Below, piece after piece: positions 33,756 to 42,720 of a DNA stretch of 64,000 nucleotides (within the stretch, counting starts at the first letter, position 1; every line of letters starts with the position of its first letter). Both the position numbers and the translations under genes were made by a program. The notes below the pieces were generated by a model. It saw only the letters and a program-made list of their open reading frames with translations. It had not been told where the DNA came from and did not search any database. The DNA comes from LMUY01 sp964245075 (GTDB taxonomy: Bacteria; Pseudomonadota; Alphaproteobacteria; Acetobacterales; Acetobacteraceae), in contig CAXTLC010000012.1 in assembly GCA_964245075.1 (NCBI GenBank), positions 1 through 64,000 of the forward strand, read 5' to 3'.

Positions 33756-34423
33756 GCGACACCGCCTTTGGCCACACCTTCCGCCAGCCCGGGCTGCTGC
33801 GGGAAGCGCTCACCCATCGCTCCGCCGTGCCGCGCAGCCATGGCCGGCCATCCAAGACACGGTCCAACGAACGGCTCGAGTTCATGGGGGACCGCGTGCT
33901 GGGCCTGCTGGTGGCGGAATGGCTCACGCACCGCTTTCCGGACGAGGCGGAGGGCCTGCTCGCCCGCAGGCATGCGGACCTGGTAGCCGAGCCGCTGCTC
34001 GCGTTCATCGGCGCCCGGCTGGGCTTGCCGGACCTGCTGATCGTTGCTCCCAACGAAGCACGCGCCGGGGTCGGGCGAGGCGTCGCCGTGGTGGCGGACG
34101 CGATGGAAGCGGTGCTCGGCGCGCTGTATCTGGATGGCGGGCTGGACGCCGCCCGCCGCCTGGTGCGGGACGCCTGGGCGGACGCGGTCGAGGCGCAGGC
34201 CCAGCCGCCGAAGCATCCGAAATCCGACCTGAAGGAATGGCTGGAAGCGCGCGCCGCCGTTCTCCCCGCCTTCGTGGAGCAGTCCCGCTCCGGCCCGGAC
34301 CACGCGCTGGTGTTCACGGTGACGGTTTCCGCGATGGGCCGCACCGGAACCGGGAGCGCCAACACGAAGCAGGCCGCGGAACGGGACGCCGCGGCCGACC
34401 TGCTGCAGCAGCTCCAATCATGA
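33752..34423 (+). CDS. rnc: Ribonuclease III
   Basis: RNase III (223 aa), the double-strand-specific endonuclease that processes rRNA and other structured RNAs. The signature ERLEFMGDRVLGLLVAEWL is at about 40-58 and the second acidic cluster in VVADAMEAVLGALYLDGG. The C-terminal double-stranded RNA-binding domain contains HPKSDLKEWLEAR and ANTKQAAERDAAADLLQQL. GTG start overlapping the lepB stop. Confidence 0.97.
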   Translation: MSDTAFGHTFRQPGLLREALTHRSAVPRSHGRPSKTRSNERLEFMGDRVLGLLVAEWLTHRFPDEAEGLLARRHADLVAEPLLAFIGARLGLPDLLIVAPNEARAGVGRGVAVVADAMEAVLGALYLDGGLDAARRLVRDAWADAVEAQAQPPKHPKSDLKEWLEARAAVLPAFVEQSRSGPDHALVFTVTVSAMGRTGTGSANTKQAAERDAAADLLQQLQS

Positions 34424-34445
34424 CGACCGTCATGCAAGACCCGTC

Positions 34446-35339
34446 GTGACGACGAGGTGCGGCTTCGCCGCGATCGTAGGCGCGCCCAACGCCGGCAAGT
34501 CCACGTTGTTGAACCGGATGACGGGCGCCAAGCTGTCCATTGTCAGCCCCAAGGCGCAGACCACCCGCTTCCGCGTGCTCGGCATCCTGATGCGCGAGCA
34601 GACCCAGATGCTGCTGGTGGACACGCCCGGCATCTTCGCGCCCCGCCGCAAGCTGGACCGCGCGATGGTCAACGCCGCCTGGACTGGCGCCGAGGAGGCG
34701 GACGTGACGTTGCTCCTGGTGGACGCCAAGGCCGGCGCGCGGGGTGCCGTGCGGGAGATCGCCACCCAACTGGCGCGGCGCGGCGGGCGCACCTGGCTGG
34801 TGCTGAACAAGGTGGACCTGGTGCCGCCGCCCACCCTGCTGCCGCTGATCGCGACGTTCAACGAGCTGGCCGCGTTCGAGGAAACATTCATGGTGAGCGC
34901 TGCCACCGGGGACGGCGTGGCCGCCCTGCTGGACCGCTTGGCCGCGATCATGCCCGCCGGGCCATACCTCTACCCGCCCGACGACCTGACCGACCTGCCG
35001 GACCGCCTGCTCGCCGCCGAGATCGTGCGCGAGCAGATCTTCCTGCAAACCCACGAGGAAGTGCCCTACGCGGCGACGGTGGAAACGGAAAGCTTCGCCG
35101 AACGGCCGGACGGCTCCGTGCGGATCGACGCCACCATCTACGTCACCCGCCCGGGCCACAAGGCGATCCTGATCGGCGTCGGCGGGGCGCGGGTGCGGGA
35201 GATCGGCGCCCGCGCCCGGCAGCAGCTGGCCGGCCTGCTGGAGCGCCCGGTGCACCTGTTCCTCAACGTCAAGGAACGCGCCGGCTGGGACGAGGAAGGC
35301 GCGCGCCTGCGAGCGATCGGGCTCGAAGACCCGGGCTGA
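34446..35339 (+). CDS. era: GTPase Era
   Basis: Era (297 aa), a ribosome-biogenesis GTPase binding the 3' end of 16S rRNA. G1 is VGAPNAGKSTLLN (10-22), the switch SPKAQTTRFRVLGI, G3 VDTPGIF and G4 LNKVDLV. The C-terminal KH domain includes VTRPGHKAILIGVGGARVREIG and LFLNVKERAGWDEE. The only in-frame start is GTG 34446; there is no strong ribosome site. Between rnc and recO as in many Proteobacteria. Confidence 0.97.
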   Translation: MTTRCGFAAIVGAPNAGKSTLLNRMTGAKLSIVSPKAQTTRFRVLGILMREQTQMLLVDTPGIFAPRRKLDRAMVNAAWTGAEEADVTLLLVDAKAGARGAVREIATQLARRGGRTWLVLNKVDLVPPPTLLPLIATFNELAAFEETFMVSAATGDGVAALLDRLAAIMPAGPYLYPPDDLTDLPDRLLAAEIVREQIFLQTHEEVPYAATVETESFAERPDGSVRIDATIYVTRPGHKAILIGVGGARVREIGARARQQLAGLLERPVHLFLNVKERAGWDEEGARLRAIGLEDPG

Positions 35340-35345
35340 GCGGCC

Positions 35346-36101
35346 GTGGAATGGCAAGCGCCGGCCATCGTCCTCGCCATCCGGGCCTATGGGGAGAGCG
35401 ATGCGCTGGCGACGGTGCTGACCGCCGAGCACGGGACGTATCGCGGCCTGGCCCGCGGCGGCGCATCCCGCGGCCGGGCCGGCACGTGGCAACCCGGCAA
35501 CCTGTTGCAAGCCCGCTGGGCGGCGCGGCTGCCTGATCAGCTCGGCAGCTTCACGGCCGAGCTGATTCATCCTGGCGCCGCCCTGGCGATGGACGACCCG
35601 CTCGCCTTGGCGGTGCTGTCCAGCGCGTGCGCCGTGGCCGAGGGGGCGCTGGCCGACCGCGAGCCGCACCCCCAAGTGTTCGCCGGGCTGCTGGGCCTGA
35701 TCACGCGCCTGTCGTCCGGCCCCGCCGTGCTGACGGACCTGGTCCGGTGGGAACTGGCGCTGCTCGCCGAGCTTGGCTACGGGCTGGACCTTGGGACCTG
35801 CGCCCTGACCGGGGCGACGGAGGATCTCGCCTGGGTGTCCCCGCGCACCGGCCGTGCCGTCAGCGAGGCCGCCGCCGCTCCCTGGAAAGGCCGCCTGCTT
35901 GCCTTGCCTGCGTTCCTGCGCGGCGGCGAAGCGGACGCGGCGGGCTGGGCCGCCGGGTTGGCCCTGACCGGGCACTTCCTGGCCCGCGACGCCTTCGGCA
36001 GCAGACACCAGGGCCTGCCCGCTGCCCGCGACCGCCTTGCTGACCGCGTGGCTGTCCTTTCCCACCCTGAAAAGGAGCCTGGGCGAGAAGCCCGATTATA
36101 G
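35346..36101 (+). CDS. recO: DNA repair protein RecO
   Basis: RecO (251 aa), a RecFOR-pathway mediator that helps load RecA. The N-terminal OB fold has APAIVLAIRAYGESDALATVLTAEHGTYRGLARGG, and the central helical part has LVRWELALLAELGYGLDLGTCALTG. One of the usual C-terminal zinc cysteines is present (LDLGTCAL); the rest of the C-terminus is short of Cys, as in many alphaproteobacterial members. It starts GTG at 35346, 6 nt after the era stop, and is the last gene of the housekeeping block. Confidence 0.94.
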   Translation: MEWQAPAIVLAIRAYGESDALATVLTAEHGTYRGLARGGASRGRAGTWQPGNLLQARWAARLPDQLGSFTAELIHPGAALAMDDPLALAVLSSACAVAEGALADREPHPQVFAGLLGLITRLSSGPAVLTDLVRWELALLAELGYGLDLGTCALTGATEDLAWVSPRTGRAVSEAAAAPWKGRLLALPAFLRGGEADAAGWAAGLALTGHFLARDAFGSRHQGLPAARDRLADRVAVLSHPEKEPGREARL

Positions 36102-36198
36102 CCGGCCAGCGTTTTAGAAGGAGTCGCTGCACTCTTTGCTCAACCACGAGCTAAGCGGCTTGAGCGACTTCCAGCGTCCAAACGATCCCTTTTTGTTC

Positions 36199-36204
36199 TA
36201 TAAT
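36199..36204 (+). promoter_or_regulatory. Consensus -10 hexamer before the accessory patch
   Basis: A perfect TATAAT lies 25 nt upstream of the ATG at 36230, in a locally AT-rich stretch. I see no good -35 at normal spacing, so this is only a candidate promoter for the degraded gene that follows. Confidence 0.35.
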
Positions 36205-36229
36205 GGGCCGTCGAAGGGTGTGGTGTTGA

Positions 36230-37286
36230 ATGAGTTGGGAAAATCAGGGTCGGCAAGAACACGGCTATTTTGGCCACGGACACCTCGACAAAGCAGCGCA
36301 TGATCCATCCGTCGCGGACAAGTCCCTGTCGGAGCGGTGATCTTCGCTTGCGCACGGAGATCTCGGCGCGCTGTCACCAGCACAGCGCAAACGGCTCGAA
36401 ACACAGTACCACTACGGAACACTGGCCCTCTTCAAAGAGGTTGTGACCGCCTGGATGCGCGGCGTAAAGCTTGACCGGTTTCTGTTCGCGTCGTTGTTCT
36501 TTGACAGCACTCCAGACAGTCCAATCGTCAAAGCATTATACGATGCCGCTTCTACGGCAAGCTCGGCCGTCAACTACGCGCAGATGCGCGGGGGCATCGC
36601 ATGACGCGGCAAAAGCTATCGACCTCGTTGGGGTCGATGGCTGGCCGCGTTTCCTCGCCCAAGCTCAGGCAAGAGCCAGCGATCCTATGACTGTAGCGAC
36701 CACCGAGAAAAGCCAACAACGAATGGACCTGGCACGCAACGACGCCATTCGGCCCGTTTACCCGATAGAGACTATGATCGGGATTGGTGCTGCTGGACTT
36801 GCTGGCGGCTTTGGTGCTGCCGTTCGCGCAGGTGTTGGGGCCGTAGTGCGCCAGGTCTTGCCAGAGGGCAAACCGTCTTCAACCGAGCCGCCGCCCATTC
36901 CAGGAGCCGCGAAAGCTGACGTCACTCACGTAGCGAAAAAAGCGGGCAACGCGGACCAGGCTGAGGGTGCGAATGCCCGACCTATCCTGCTGAGTCGATC
37001 CCGCTTCGGCCATACCTTTGAAATTCATGGAGAAGACGCGACGGCGTTTCTGACGAACCGTGCTGACGCCATGGAGCAGCCTAACGGTCAACTTCTGGAT
37101 AACCAAGCTGCAGCAAGGTTCATACAAGAAAACCTCAGTAAAGCTGGAGGTGGTCCAGTTTCCTTTCCTATACCGGAAAGTGTTCCTGCACGGATTATAA
37201 ACCCGGATGGCAGCTTCTCGCCGGCTCGAACGATCCGCCTCGTTCCCGGCGGAAAGGGCGTTAAAACGGCATTTCCCGGACCATGA
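36230..37286 (+). pseudogene. Degraded polymorphic-toxin-like gene
   Basis: Three reading-frame pieces line up as one ancestral protein of about 350 residues. Piece 1 starts at ATG 36230 (MSWENQGRQEHGYFGHG) and meets an in-frame TGA at 36338-36340. Piece 2 continues in the same frame (GDLGALSPAQRKRLETQYHYG...SAVNYAQMRG) to a TGA at 36602. Removing one G from the run at 36590-36594 joins it to piece 3 (ASHDAAKAIDLVGVDGWPRF...). Piece 3 holds a Gly/Ala-rich helix and a C-terminal domain RSRFGHTFEIHGEDATAFL...RLVPGGKGVKTAFPGP, ending at 37286, which looks like a toxin tip of polymorphic or contact-dependent systems. GC is lower than its neighbours. The toxin assignment is by pattern only. Confidence 0.55.
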
Positions 37287-37293
37287 GGGCACG

Positions 37294-37664
37294 ATGACAT
37301 ACCCAACCAAACAAGCTCTGACTGCTCTAAACCGCGCCTTGCACCTGCCTGCGACCGGTCGGGAACAGGACTGGGATATAGAATTGGCGGGCCGGACCGG
37401 GCAGGTGAGTTTGTTTCCTACCTCGAAACTCACGCGCTTAACGAAGATGAGAAACTTGCCCTGATGGCGCTCACCCTAGGGTCTCTGGAAGAGAGAGCCC
37501 AAAAACAGGAAGTCTCGCCAGAATTGTCAGATAGAATTAAGCGCCTTCTCTGGGCAAATCTGGCATTGTATGCTGACCTGATTGAGAAGTGGAGTCCGAA
37601 TGACGATCCGGACGGCTTCTCCATCTCGCCGCTGTTGCAATCTTTGGGTCAACGTCGGCCATGA
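37294..37664 (+). pseudogene. Frameshifted small gene, probable immunity partner
   Basis: It begins 7 nt after the toxin-like gene at ATG 37294 (MTYPTKQALTALNRALHL). After DWDIELAG (about 37390) this frame turns to unlike sequence, while the next frame continues PDRAGEFVSYLETHALNEDEKLAL...KRLLWANLALYADLIEKW to 37664. Adding one G at the GGG of 37389-37391 restores a single frame of about 123 residues. Position and size fit an immunity protein; I do not recognise the family. The frameshift could be real decay or a base-calling error. Confidence 0.5.
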
Positions 37665-37705
37665 CCGAGACATGAATGAAGTGGTCGCAATGACTGGCCC
37701 ACGCC

Positions 37706-38473
37706 CTAACGCGTGCCGACGATGAACAATCGCGGGAACGGGAGAAACACCATGCCATCCGACGCTGGCGGGTAGGCCTCGGACAACGCTGCCCGGTAAC
37801 GCTGAAGGTAGGCTGCCTGCCCATCCTGCCCGAGCGGCGCCAGGAACGGCCGCAGGCCGCTGCCCTTGAACCACTCCACGACGGCGTCAACACCCGCGAG
37901 CGGATGGTAGTAGGTCGTCCGCCACACCTCCACCCGGCTGCAACAGGGCCGCAGCAGCCGCCAGTACCAACCCGCCTCCGCCATCGGCGTGCGCGCGCCC
38001 GCGGCGTTGGCGAGTTGGTCCGCCCACGGCCCGTCCGCGGCCACCTCGCGCATCAACCGGTGCGCCGGCTCCTCCAGGTTGTCCGGCATCTGGACGGCCA
38101 GGCTGCCTCCGGAAGCGAGCTTCCCGGCCAGGCGTGGGAACAGGGCGGCGTGATCCGGCACCCAGTGGAGGACGGCGTTGGCCAGGATGACGTCGAACGG
38201 TCCCGGCTCATCCCAGGACTCGATGCCTGCCAACTCGAACCGGAGCGCGGGAAGCCGCTTGCGCGCGGCCTCGATCATGTCGGGAGAGCTGTCCAGCCCG
38301 GTCACGGCGGCGCCGGGAAAGCGCGCGGCGAGCAGTTCGGTCGAGTTGCCAGGGCCGCAACCGAGGTCCACGGCGCGACCCGCATCCACCCGCGGCACGG
38401 CGCCCAGCAGGTCACGGACCGGGCGGGTGCGCTCATCCTCGAAGACGACGTATTGCTTGGCCGACCAACTCAT
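37706..38473 (-). CDS. tam: Trans-aconitate 2-methyltransferase-like enzyme
   Basis: A 255-residue class I SAM methyltransferase matching Tam, which methylates trans-aconitate formed from cis-aconitate. Motif I is VDLGCGPGNSTELLAARFP (about 39-57). VTGLDSSPDMI and VILANAVLHWVPDHAALFPRL are the Tam-like motifs, followed by AVQMPDNLEEPAHRLMREVA and the C-terminal TYYHPLAG segment. The specificity is by family resemblance only. Starts ATG at 38473 and is separated from the GMC gene by 52 bp. Confidence 0.88.
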   Translation of the reverse strand: MSWSAKQYVVFEDERTRPVRDLLGAVPRVDAGRAVDLGCGPGNSTELLAARFPGAAVTGLDSSPDMIEAARKRLPALRFELAGIESWDEPGPFDVILANAVLHWVPDHAALFPRLAGKLASGGSLAVQMPDNLEEPAHRLMREVAADGPWADQLANAAGARTPMAEAGWYWRLLRPCCSRVEVWRTTYYHPLAGVDAVVEWFKGSGLRPFLAPLGQDGQAAYLQRYRAALSEAYPPASDGMVFLPFPRLFIVGTR

Positions 38474-38525
38474 CGCGGCATGCCTCTGAACTTCGGGCCG
38501 AGTGTTGCACGGCCGGGCTTCCCGG

Positions 38526-40070
38526 TCAGCGTTCCAGGAACGCCTCCGCCGTGCGCAGGCTCAACGCCATGATAGTCAGCGCCGGGTTGGCCGGCATGGC
38601 GCTGGGGAACACCGAGTTGTCGCAGATCCAAAGGTTTGGCACCTCGAAGCTCCGGCCGGTGGGGTCCACCACCGCCCGGGACGGGTCGGTGCCCATGCGG
38701 CAGGTGCCGATAGTGTGGGCCGAGCGCGGGCAAGTCCAGATGTCCCCCGCCCCCGCCGCTTCCCACACTGCGCGCATCAGCCGGGCGGCGTGGCGGCTGA
38801 TCGCGTCCTCGTTCTCGCCGTAGCTGAAATGCACCAGCGGCTTGGGCATGCCGGTGTCATCCACCTCGTCCGACAGTTCGAGGTAGTTGCCCGGGTGCGG
38901 CAGGCACTCGCCGTTGATGCCGATGCCGGCGAGGTGGTTGTAGCCGTGCACGTAGTCCACCAGGCGTCGGCCCCAGAAACCGCGCCCCCGCGCCACCTGG
39001 GTGGCGAGGGTCACCGGCACGACGCCCAAGCTCTGCACCAGGTAGCCGCCGGCGAAATCCGCATCGGGCGGGCGCACCATGTCCTCGGTGATCAGGGAGG
39101 ACGGGTAGCCCTTGTTGCAACGCATCTCCTGCTCGAACGTGCCCCAAACCTGGGTCGCGACGTGCGCCATGTAGTTGCGCCCCACCTGCCCGCTGCCGCA
39201 CGCCACCCCCGTGTGCAGCAGCAGCCGCGGCGTTTCCACCGCGCCCGCGCAGAGGAACGCGGCGGCGCAACGCTGCCGGTGGTCCACCCCGTCCTTGCGG
39301 TACACCACGGCCACGACGCGCCCGGCGGCGTCCTGCTCGATGCCGTGCACGGTGCAGCCGGGACGGATCTCGGCGCCGGCCAGGACCGCCTGCGGCAGGA
39401 ACGTCACGTCCATGCTGGTCTTGGCACCGGTGCGGCAGCCCTGGTGGCAGTAGCCGCAGTTGATGCAGGCCGGCCGGGTCCCGGCGCCTTCCTGCGCCCA
39501 GGGCTGCGTCGCCACCGCGGCCGGCGACGCGCACGCGCGGATGCCCAGCGCGTCGCATCCCGCCTGCATCGCCTGGGCCGGCGCGTTCAGCGCCACCGGC
39601 GGCAAGGGATACCGGCGGGACGGGTCCCACGGATACGGGTCTGGACCGGACACGCCGACCGCCGCCTCCACCTGGCACAGGTACGGCAGCAACTCCGCAT
39701 GGCTCACCGGCCAGTCCTCGCCCGCGCCGGCGTCGGACCGCAGGCGCAGGTCGCGCGGGTCCGGCCGCGGCGTGAACGCGCCCCAGTGCAGGGTGGAGCC
39801 GCCGAGGCCGGCGCCGCTGTTGTTGGCGCCGAACGCCTGCGACGTCCCGCCCTCGCTCAGCCGCTCGCCCAGCCAGTAGATCCCGGACGCGGCCACCTCG
39901 TCGGCAGCGAACTGTTCCGGGTCATGGTTCTGCCCCGCTTCCAGCGCCACCACGCGCAGCCCGGCGCCGGCCAAGCGGGCCAGCAGCGGCGCACCCCCGG
40001 CTCCCGTGCCGACCACCACGGCGTCCACCGCCTCGCCCAGCCCGTAGCGCCGCATCCCGGTGAGGTTCAT
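38526..40070 (-). CDS. GMC-family FAD oxidoreductase (gluconate-dehydrogenase-like large subunit)
   Basis: A 514-residue GMC oxidoreductase. The FAD-binding VVVGTGAGGAPLLARLAGAG is at about 18-37, GGSTLHWGAF is the second flavin motif, and the C-terminal active-site region is NPALTIMALSLRTAEAF. An internal cysteine cluster CINCGYCHQGCRTGAK is characteristic of the subgroup paired with a gluconate-2-dehydrogenase subunit-3-like protein. It has no signal peptide of its own. ATG 40070 overlaps the stop of the upstream fusion gene (ATGA), so the two are coupled and probably form a complex. The substrate alcohol or sugar acid is unknown. Confidence 0.88.
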   Translation of the reverse strand: MNLTGMRRYGLGEAVDAVVVGTGAGGAPLLARLAGAGLRVVALEAGQNHDPEQFAADEVAASGIYWLGERLSEGGTSQAFGANNSGAGLGGSTLHWGAFTPRPDPRDLRLRSDAGAGEDWPVSHAELLPYLCQVEAAVGVSGPDPYPWDPSRRYPLPPVALNAPAQAMQAGCDALGIRACASPAAVATQPWAQEGAGTRPACINCGYCHQGCRTGAKTSMDVTFLPQAVLAGAEIRPGCTVHGIEQDAAGRVVAVVYRKDGVDHRQRCAAAFLCAGAVETPRLLLHTGVACGSGQVGRNYMAHVATQVWGTFEQEMRCNKGYPSSLITEDMVRPPDADFAGGYLVQSLGVVPVTLATQVARGRGFWGRRLVDYVHGYNHLAGIGINGECLPHPGNYLELSDEVDDTGMPKPLVHFSYGENEDAISRHAARLMRAVWEAAGAGDIWTCPRSAHTIGTCRMGTDPSRAVVDPTGRSFEVPNLWICDNSVFPSAMPANPALTIMALSLRTAEAFLER

Positions 40071-41434
40071 GGCGCGACCGGCTCCCAAGCCTCGCGCTCG
40101 CCCGCGCCGAGCCGGACGAAGCCGGGCTTGCCGGGACCGTCGCCGCCGTAGCCGATGCCGCCGTAGCCCATGCGCGCCAGCGTCGCGGGGTGCGCCACAT
40201 ACAGCCGCACCGCATCGGCGCAGACATCCTCAAACCACATGCGCATCTGCCCGGCCGTCAGCAGGCCCTCACCCGCCGCCGCCGCCTCCCCTGCCGCGAC
40301 GCGGCCCAGCAACGCATCCTGTCCGTCCGGGTCCGAGCCGGGGAAGCCCAGCGCAGCGAGGGTCTGCAAGCCCGCGCGCCAAGCCTCCGCATCGGGCGGA
40401 AGCCCGGCGAACCGCCATCCGTCGCCAGGGCCGGCGGCCAGCGCCGCATCGAGCCGGGCCGCCAGGTCGATGGAGCCCGGCTCTTCCCCCGGCCTTTCCT
40501 GGGGCACCACCCGGTCCACCAGCGCCCGCAGCGTGCCGAACTGCTCGACCGAGAGGCAGGCAGGAACGTAGGCCGGGTTGTCCGGAGCCGCGCGGGACAG
40601 CAGCGCGTCCCGCGTGCCCGTGCTGACGCGGGCGGAGCCGATCAGCGCCCGGTAGTCGTCCGGGATCGACGGCGGAGCCGCCAGGCACATGGCGATCAGC
40701 CTTGCCACGTCGTCCGGCCGCTCCATTGGCAGCAGGTGTCCGGCGCCCGGCAGGGTCACGAACTCCGCCTGCGTGAAATGCCGCGCGGTGAGCTTGCGCT
40801 GCGCCGCTTCCCCCAGATCCGCGTCCTCGGACCCGGAAACGATCAGCACCGGCGTCCGCAGCACGCCGATGCGGTCCGCCCAATCCTCGCGGCTGCCACT
40901 GCTGAGCCACGCGACCCAGGCGGCCCGGTCCGCGAGCAGCACGTCCGTGACGACCGCCTCGGCCACCGCCGGGTCGAGCGGCGTGCCGACGTTGGCTTCC
41001 ACGTAACGCCGCGCTTCCGCCCGGCGGGACGCGTCATCGCCGGTGAACCAGCCCAGCATCTCCTGCCGCCGTGTCTCGTCCATCGGCTCTGGGCTGGGCG
41101 GGGATGCGGCAAGCATCACCAGCCCGGCTAGTCCGTCCAGCCCCGCTTCGCCGTCTTCGGAGCGGCGGGCCAGCACGGCGGCAACCTTGGCCCCCATGCT
41201 GTGGCCGGCGACCACCCAGCGCCGCGGCGCATCGGCCCGGATAACGGTCGCGACACGGTCCGCCATCTCCGCCACCGTGTAGCCGGGCAGGCTGGCCGCC
41301 TCGCCGAAGCCCGGCAACGCGAGCGGGACGCAGCGGCACCATGGCGGCAAGCGTTCGGCCGCTGGTTGCCAGCCCCGCCCGCTTCCGCCGAGGAAGGGCA
41401 GGCAATAAACGGTGGGGCGGTCGAGAGAAGCCAT
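40067..41434 (-). CDS. Fusion: alpha/beta-hydrolase plus gluconate 2-dehydrogenase subunit 3-like domain
   Basis: A 455-residue two-domain protein. Residues 1-265 are an alpha/beta-hydrolase with nucleophile elbow VVAGHSMGAKVA (Ser79), acid-loop SGSEDADLG and catalytic His in LPGAGHLLPME. From about 290 (LSVEQFGTLRALVDRVVPQE) the sequence is the subunit-3-like domain of GMC dehydrogenases, ending MWFEDVCADAVRLYVAHPATLARMGYGGIGYGG. There is no stop or frame change between the parts. Subunit 3 proteins normally carry an N-terminal Tat signal; here the hydrolase occupies that place. It is upstream of and coupled to the GMC gene. Confidence 0.85.
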   Translation of the reverse strand: MASLDRPTVYCLPFLGGSGRGWQPAAERLPPWCRCVPLALPGFGEAASLPGYTVAEMADRVATVIRADAPRRWVVAGHSMGAKVAAVLARRSEDGEAGLDGLAGLVMLAASPPSPEPMDETRRQEMLGWFTGDDASRRAEARRYVEANVGTPLDPAVAEAVVTDVLLADRAAWVAWLSSGSREDWADRIGVLRTPVLIVSGSEDADLGEAAQRKLTARHFTQAEFVTLPGAGHLLPMERPDDVARLIAMCLAAPPSIPDDYRALIGSARVSTGTRDALLSRAAPDNPAYVPACLSVEQFGTLRALVDRVVPQERPGEEPGSIDLAARLDAALAAGPGDGWRFAGLPPDAEAWRAGLQTLAALGFPGSDPDGQDALLGRVAAGEAAAAGEGLLTAGQMRMWFEDVCADAVRLYVAHPATLARMGYGGIGYGGDGPGKPGFVRLGAGEREAWEPVAP

Positions 41435-41537
41435 GGGTCACGTCCGACGGGGTTCGTCGCCGGACGTGGTTCAGCATCTCAATTTTGCAACGCCGCACGC
41501 AGCGTCTGCTTGGAAAGACAGCCGCCGCCCGGCACGG

Positions 41538-42452
41538 CTACGCCGGCAGGAAATCCGGCACCGACAGGTAACGCTCGCCAGTGTCGTAGTTGAACCCCAG
41601 CACCGTGCCGCCCGGCGTCAGCTCCGGCAGCTTCTTGGCGATTGCCGCCAGCGTCGCTCCGGAGGAGATGCCGACCAACAGCCCCTCCTCCCGGGCCGAG
41701 CGGCGGGCGAACTCGCGCGCCTCCTCCGCCTCGACCTGGATCACGCCGTCCAGCACCTCGGTGTGCAGGTTGCCGGGCACGAACCCGGCGCCGATGCCCT
41801 GGATCGGGTGCGGCCCGGGTGTGCCGCCTGAGATCACGGCCGACAGCGCCGGCTCCACGGCGAACACCTTCAATTCCGGCCAGCGCGCCTTCAGCACTTC
41901 CGCGCAGCCGGTGATGTGGCCGCCCGTGCCGACGCCGGTGATCAGCGTGTCGATCCCGTCCGGAAAGTCGGCGATGATCTCGCGTGCCGTGGTGCGGACG
42001 TGGATCTCGACATTGGCCGGATTCTCGAATTGCTGTGGAATCCAGGCGCCGGGCACCTGCGCCGCAAGCTCTCCCGCGCGGGCGATGGCGGCCTTCATGC
42101 CACCTTCCTTGGGCGTAAGGTCGAATGTGGCGCCGTATGCCTGCATGAGGCGCCGCCGCTCGACCGACATCGAGTCGGGCATCACCAGCACCAGCTTGTA
42201 GCCCTTGACCGCCGCGACCATGGCCAGGCCGATCCCGGTGTTGCCGGACGTGGGCTCGATGATGGTCCCGCCGGGTTGCAGCCTGCCGCTCGCCTCCGCC
42301 GCTTCCACCATCGCCAGCGCGACGCGGTCCTTGATGGAGCCGCCGGGACTGCTGCGCTCGGACTTGATCCACACGGCGGAGTCCGGGAACAGGCGGCTGA
42401 CCCGGATGTGCGGCGTGTTGCCGATCGTCTCGAGCACGCTGATGGCTTTCAT
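41538..42452 (-). CDS. cysK: Cysteine synthase A (O-acetylserine sulfhydrylase)
   Basis: CysK (304 aa) makes cysteine from O-acetylserine and sulfide. PLP lysine is in SPGGSIKDRVALAMVE (Lys41), with the substrate loop PTSGNTGIGLAMV, the phosphate-binding GVGTGGHITGCAE and the C-terminal GISSGATLAAIAKKL. I choose ATG 42452 because AAGGA lies 7 nt upstream; the in-frame ATG two codons earlier would leave only 2 nt. The last residues are FLPA. Confidence 0.96.
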   Translation of the reverse strand: MKAISVLETIGNTPHIRVSRLFPDSAVWIKSERSSPGGSIKDRVALAMVEAAEASGRLQPGGTIIEPTSGNTGIGLAMVAAVKGYKLVLVMPDSMSVERRRLMQAYGATFDLTPKEGGMKAAIARAGELAAQVPGAWIPQQFENPANVEIHVRTTAREIIADFPDGIDTLITGVGTGGHITGCAEVLKARWPELKVFAVEPALSAVISGGTPGPHPIQGIGAGFVPGNLHTEVLDGVIQVEAEEAREFARRSAREEGLLVGISSGATLAAIAKKLPELTPGGTVLGFNYDTGERYLSVPDFLPA

Positions 42453-42720
42453 TGGCATTTCCTTAAGGCTTGCTGCGCCAGAACAGTAGTCGCATGGAAC
42501 GCGCCTACCATGGCCCCGCCTGGCCGGACCGCAAAGCCTGGCTGCCGCGCCACCGGTTGGCACGGGTCTTGCGGTTCGATATCTGGAAGACTGGTATCAT
42601 CCGGAAGAACGGCATCTTGAAAAACCGGCAGCCGGACCGCGCGCCCGAAATGACACATCCGCCGCATTGATGCCGCGATCGGGTGGTTAGTAGCCCTGCA
42701 AGTATAGGAGTGCCCCACCG
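42453..42720. other. Intergenic region between cysK and a glycosyltransferase
   Basis: A 268-bp divergent spacer that must hold both promoters. AGGAG at about 42707-42711 serves the ATG at 42721. No riboswitch or stable hairpin stands out. Short open frames here look non-coding. Confidence 0.4.

Noticed and set aside
36338..36340. In-frame TGA as a selenocysteine codon
   Set aside because: No supporting hairpin or selenoprotein family is evident, and the gene shows another disruption nearby; a nonsense change is simpler.
36471..36686. Long N-terminus for the third piece of the toxin-like gene
   Set aside because: The first part of that frame overlaps the better coding frame of piece 2 and is unlike protein sequence until about 36594.
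37380..37395. Programmed -1 frameshift in the small downstream gene
   Set aside because: There is no slippery heptamer or stimulatory structure; restoring one G gives a continuous frame, so decay or a base error is favoured.
42580..42670. Possible promoter or small gene before the glycosyltransferase
   Set aside because: The only -35/-10 pair I could draw has a 20-bp spacer and the short frames have no ribosome site.
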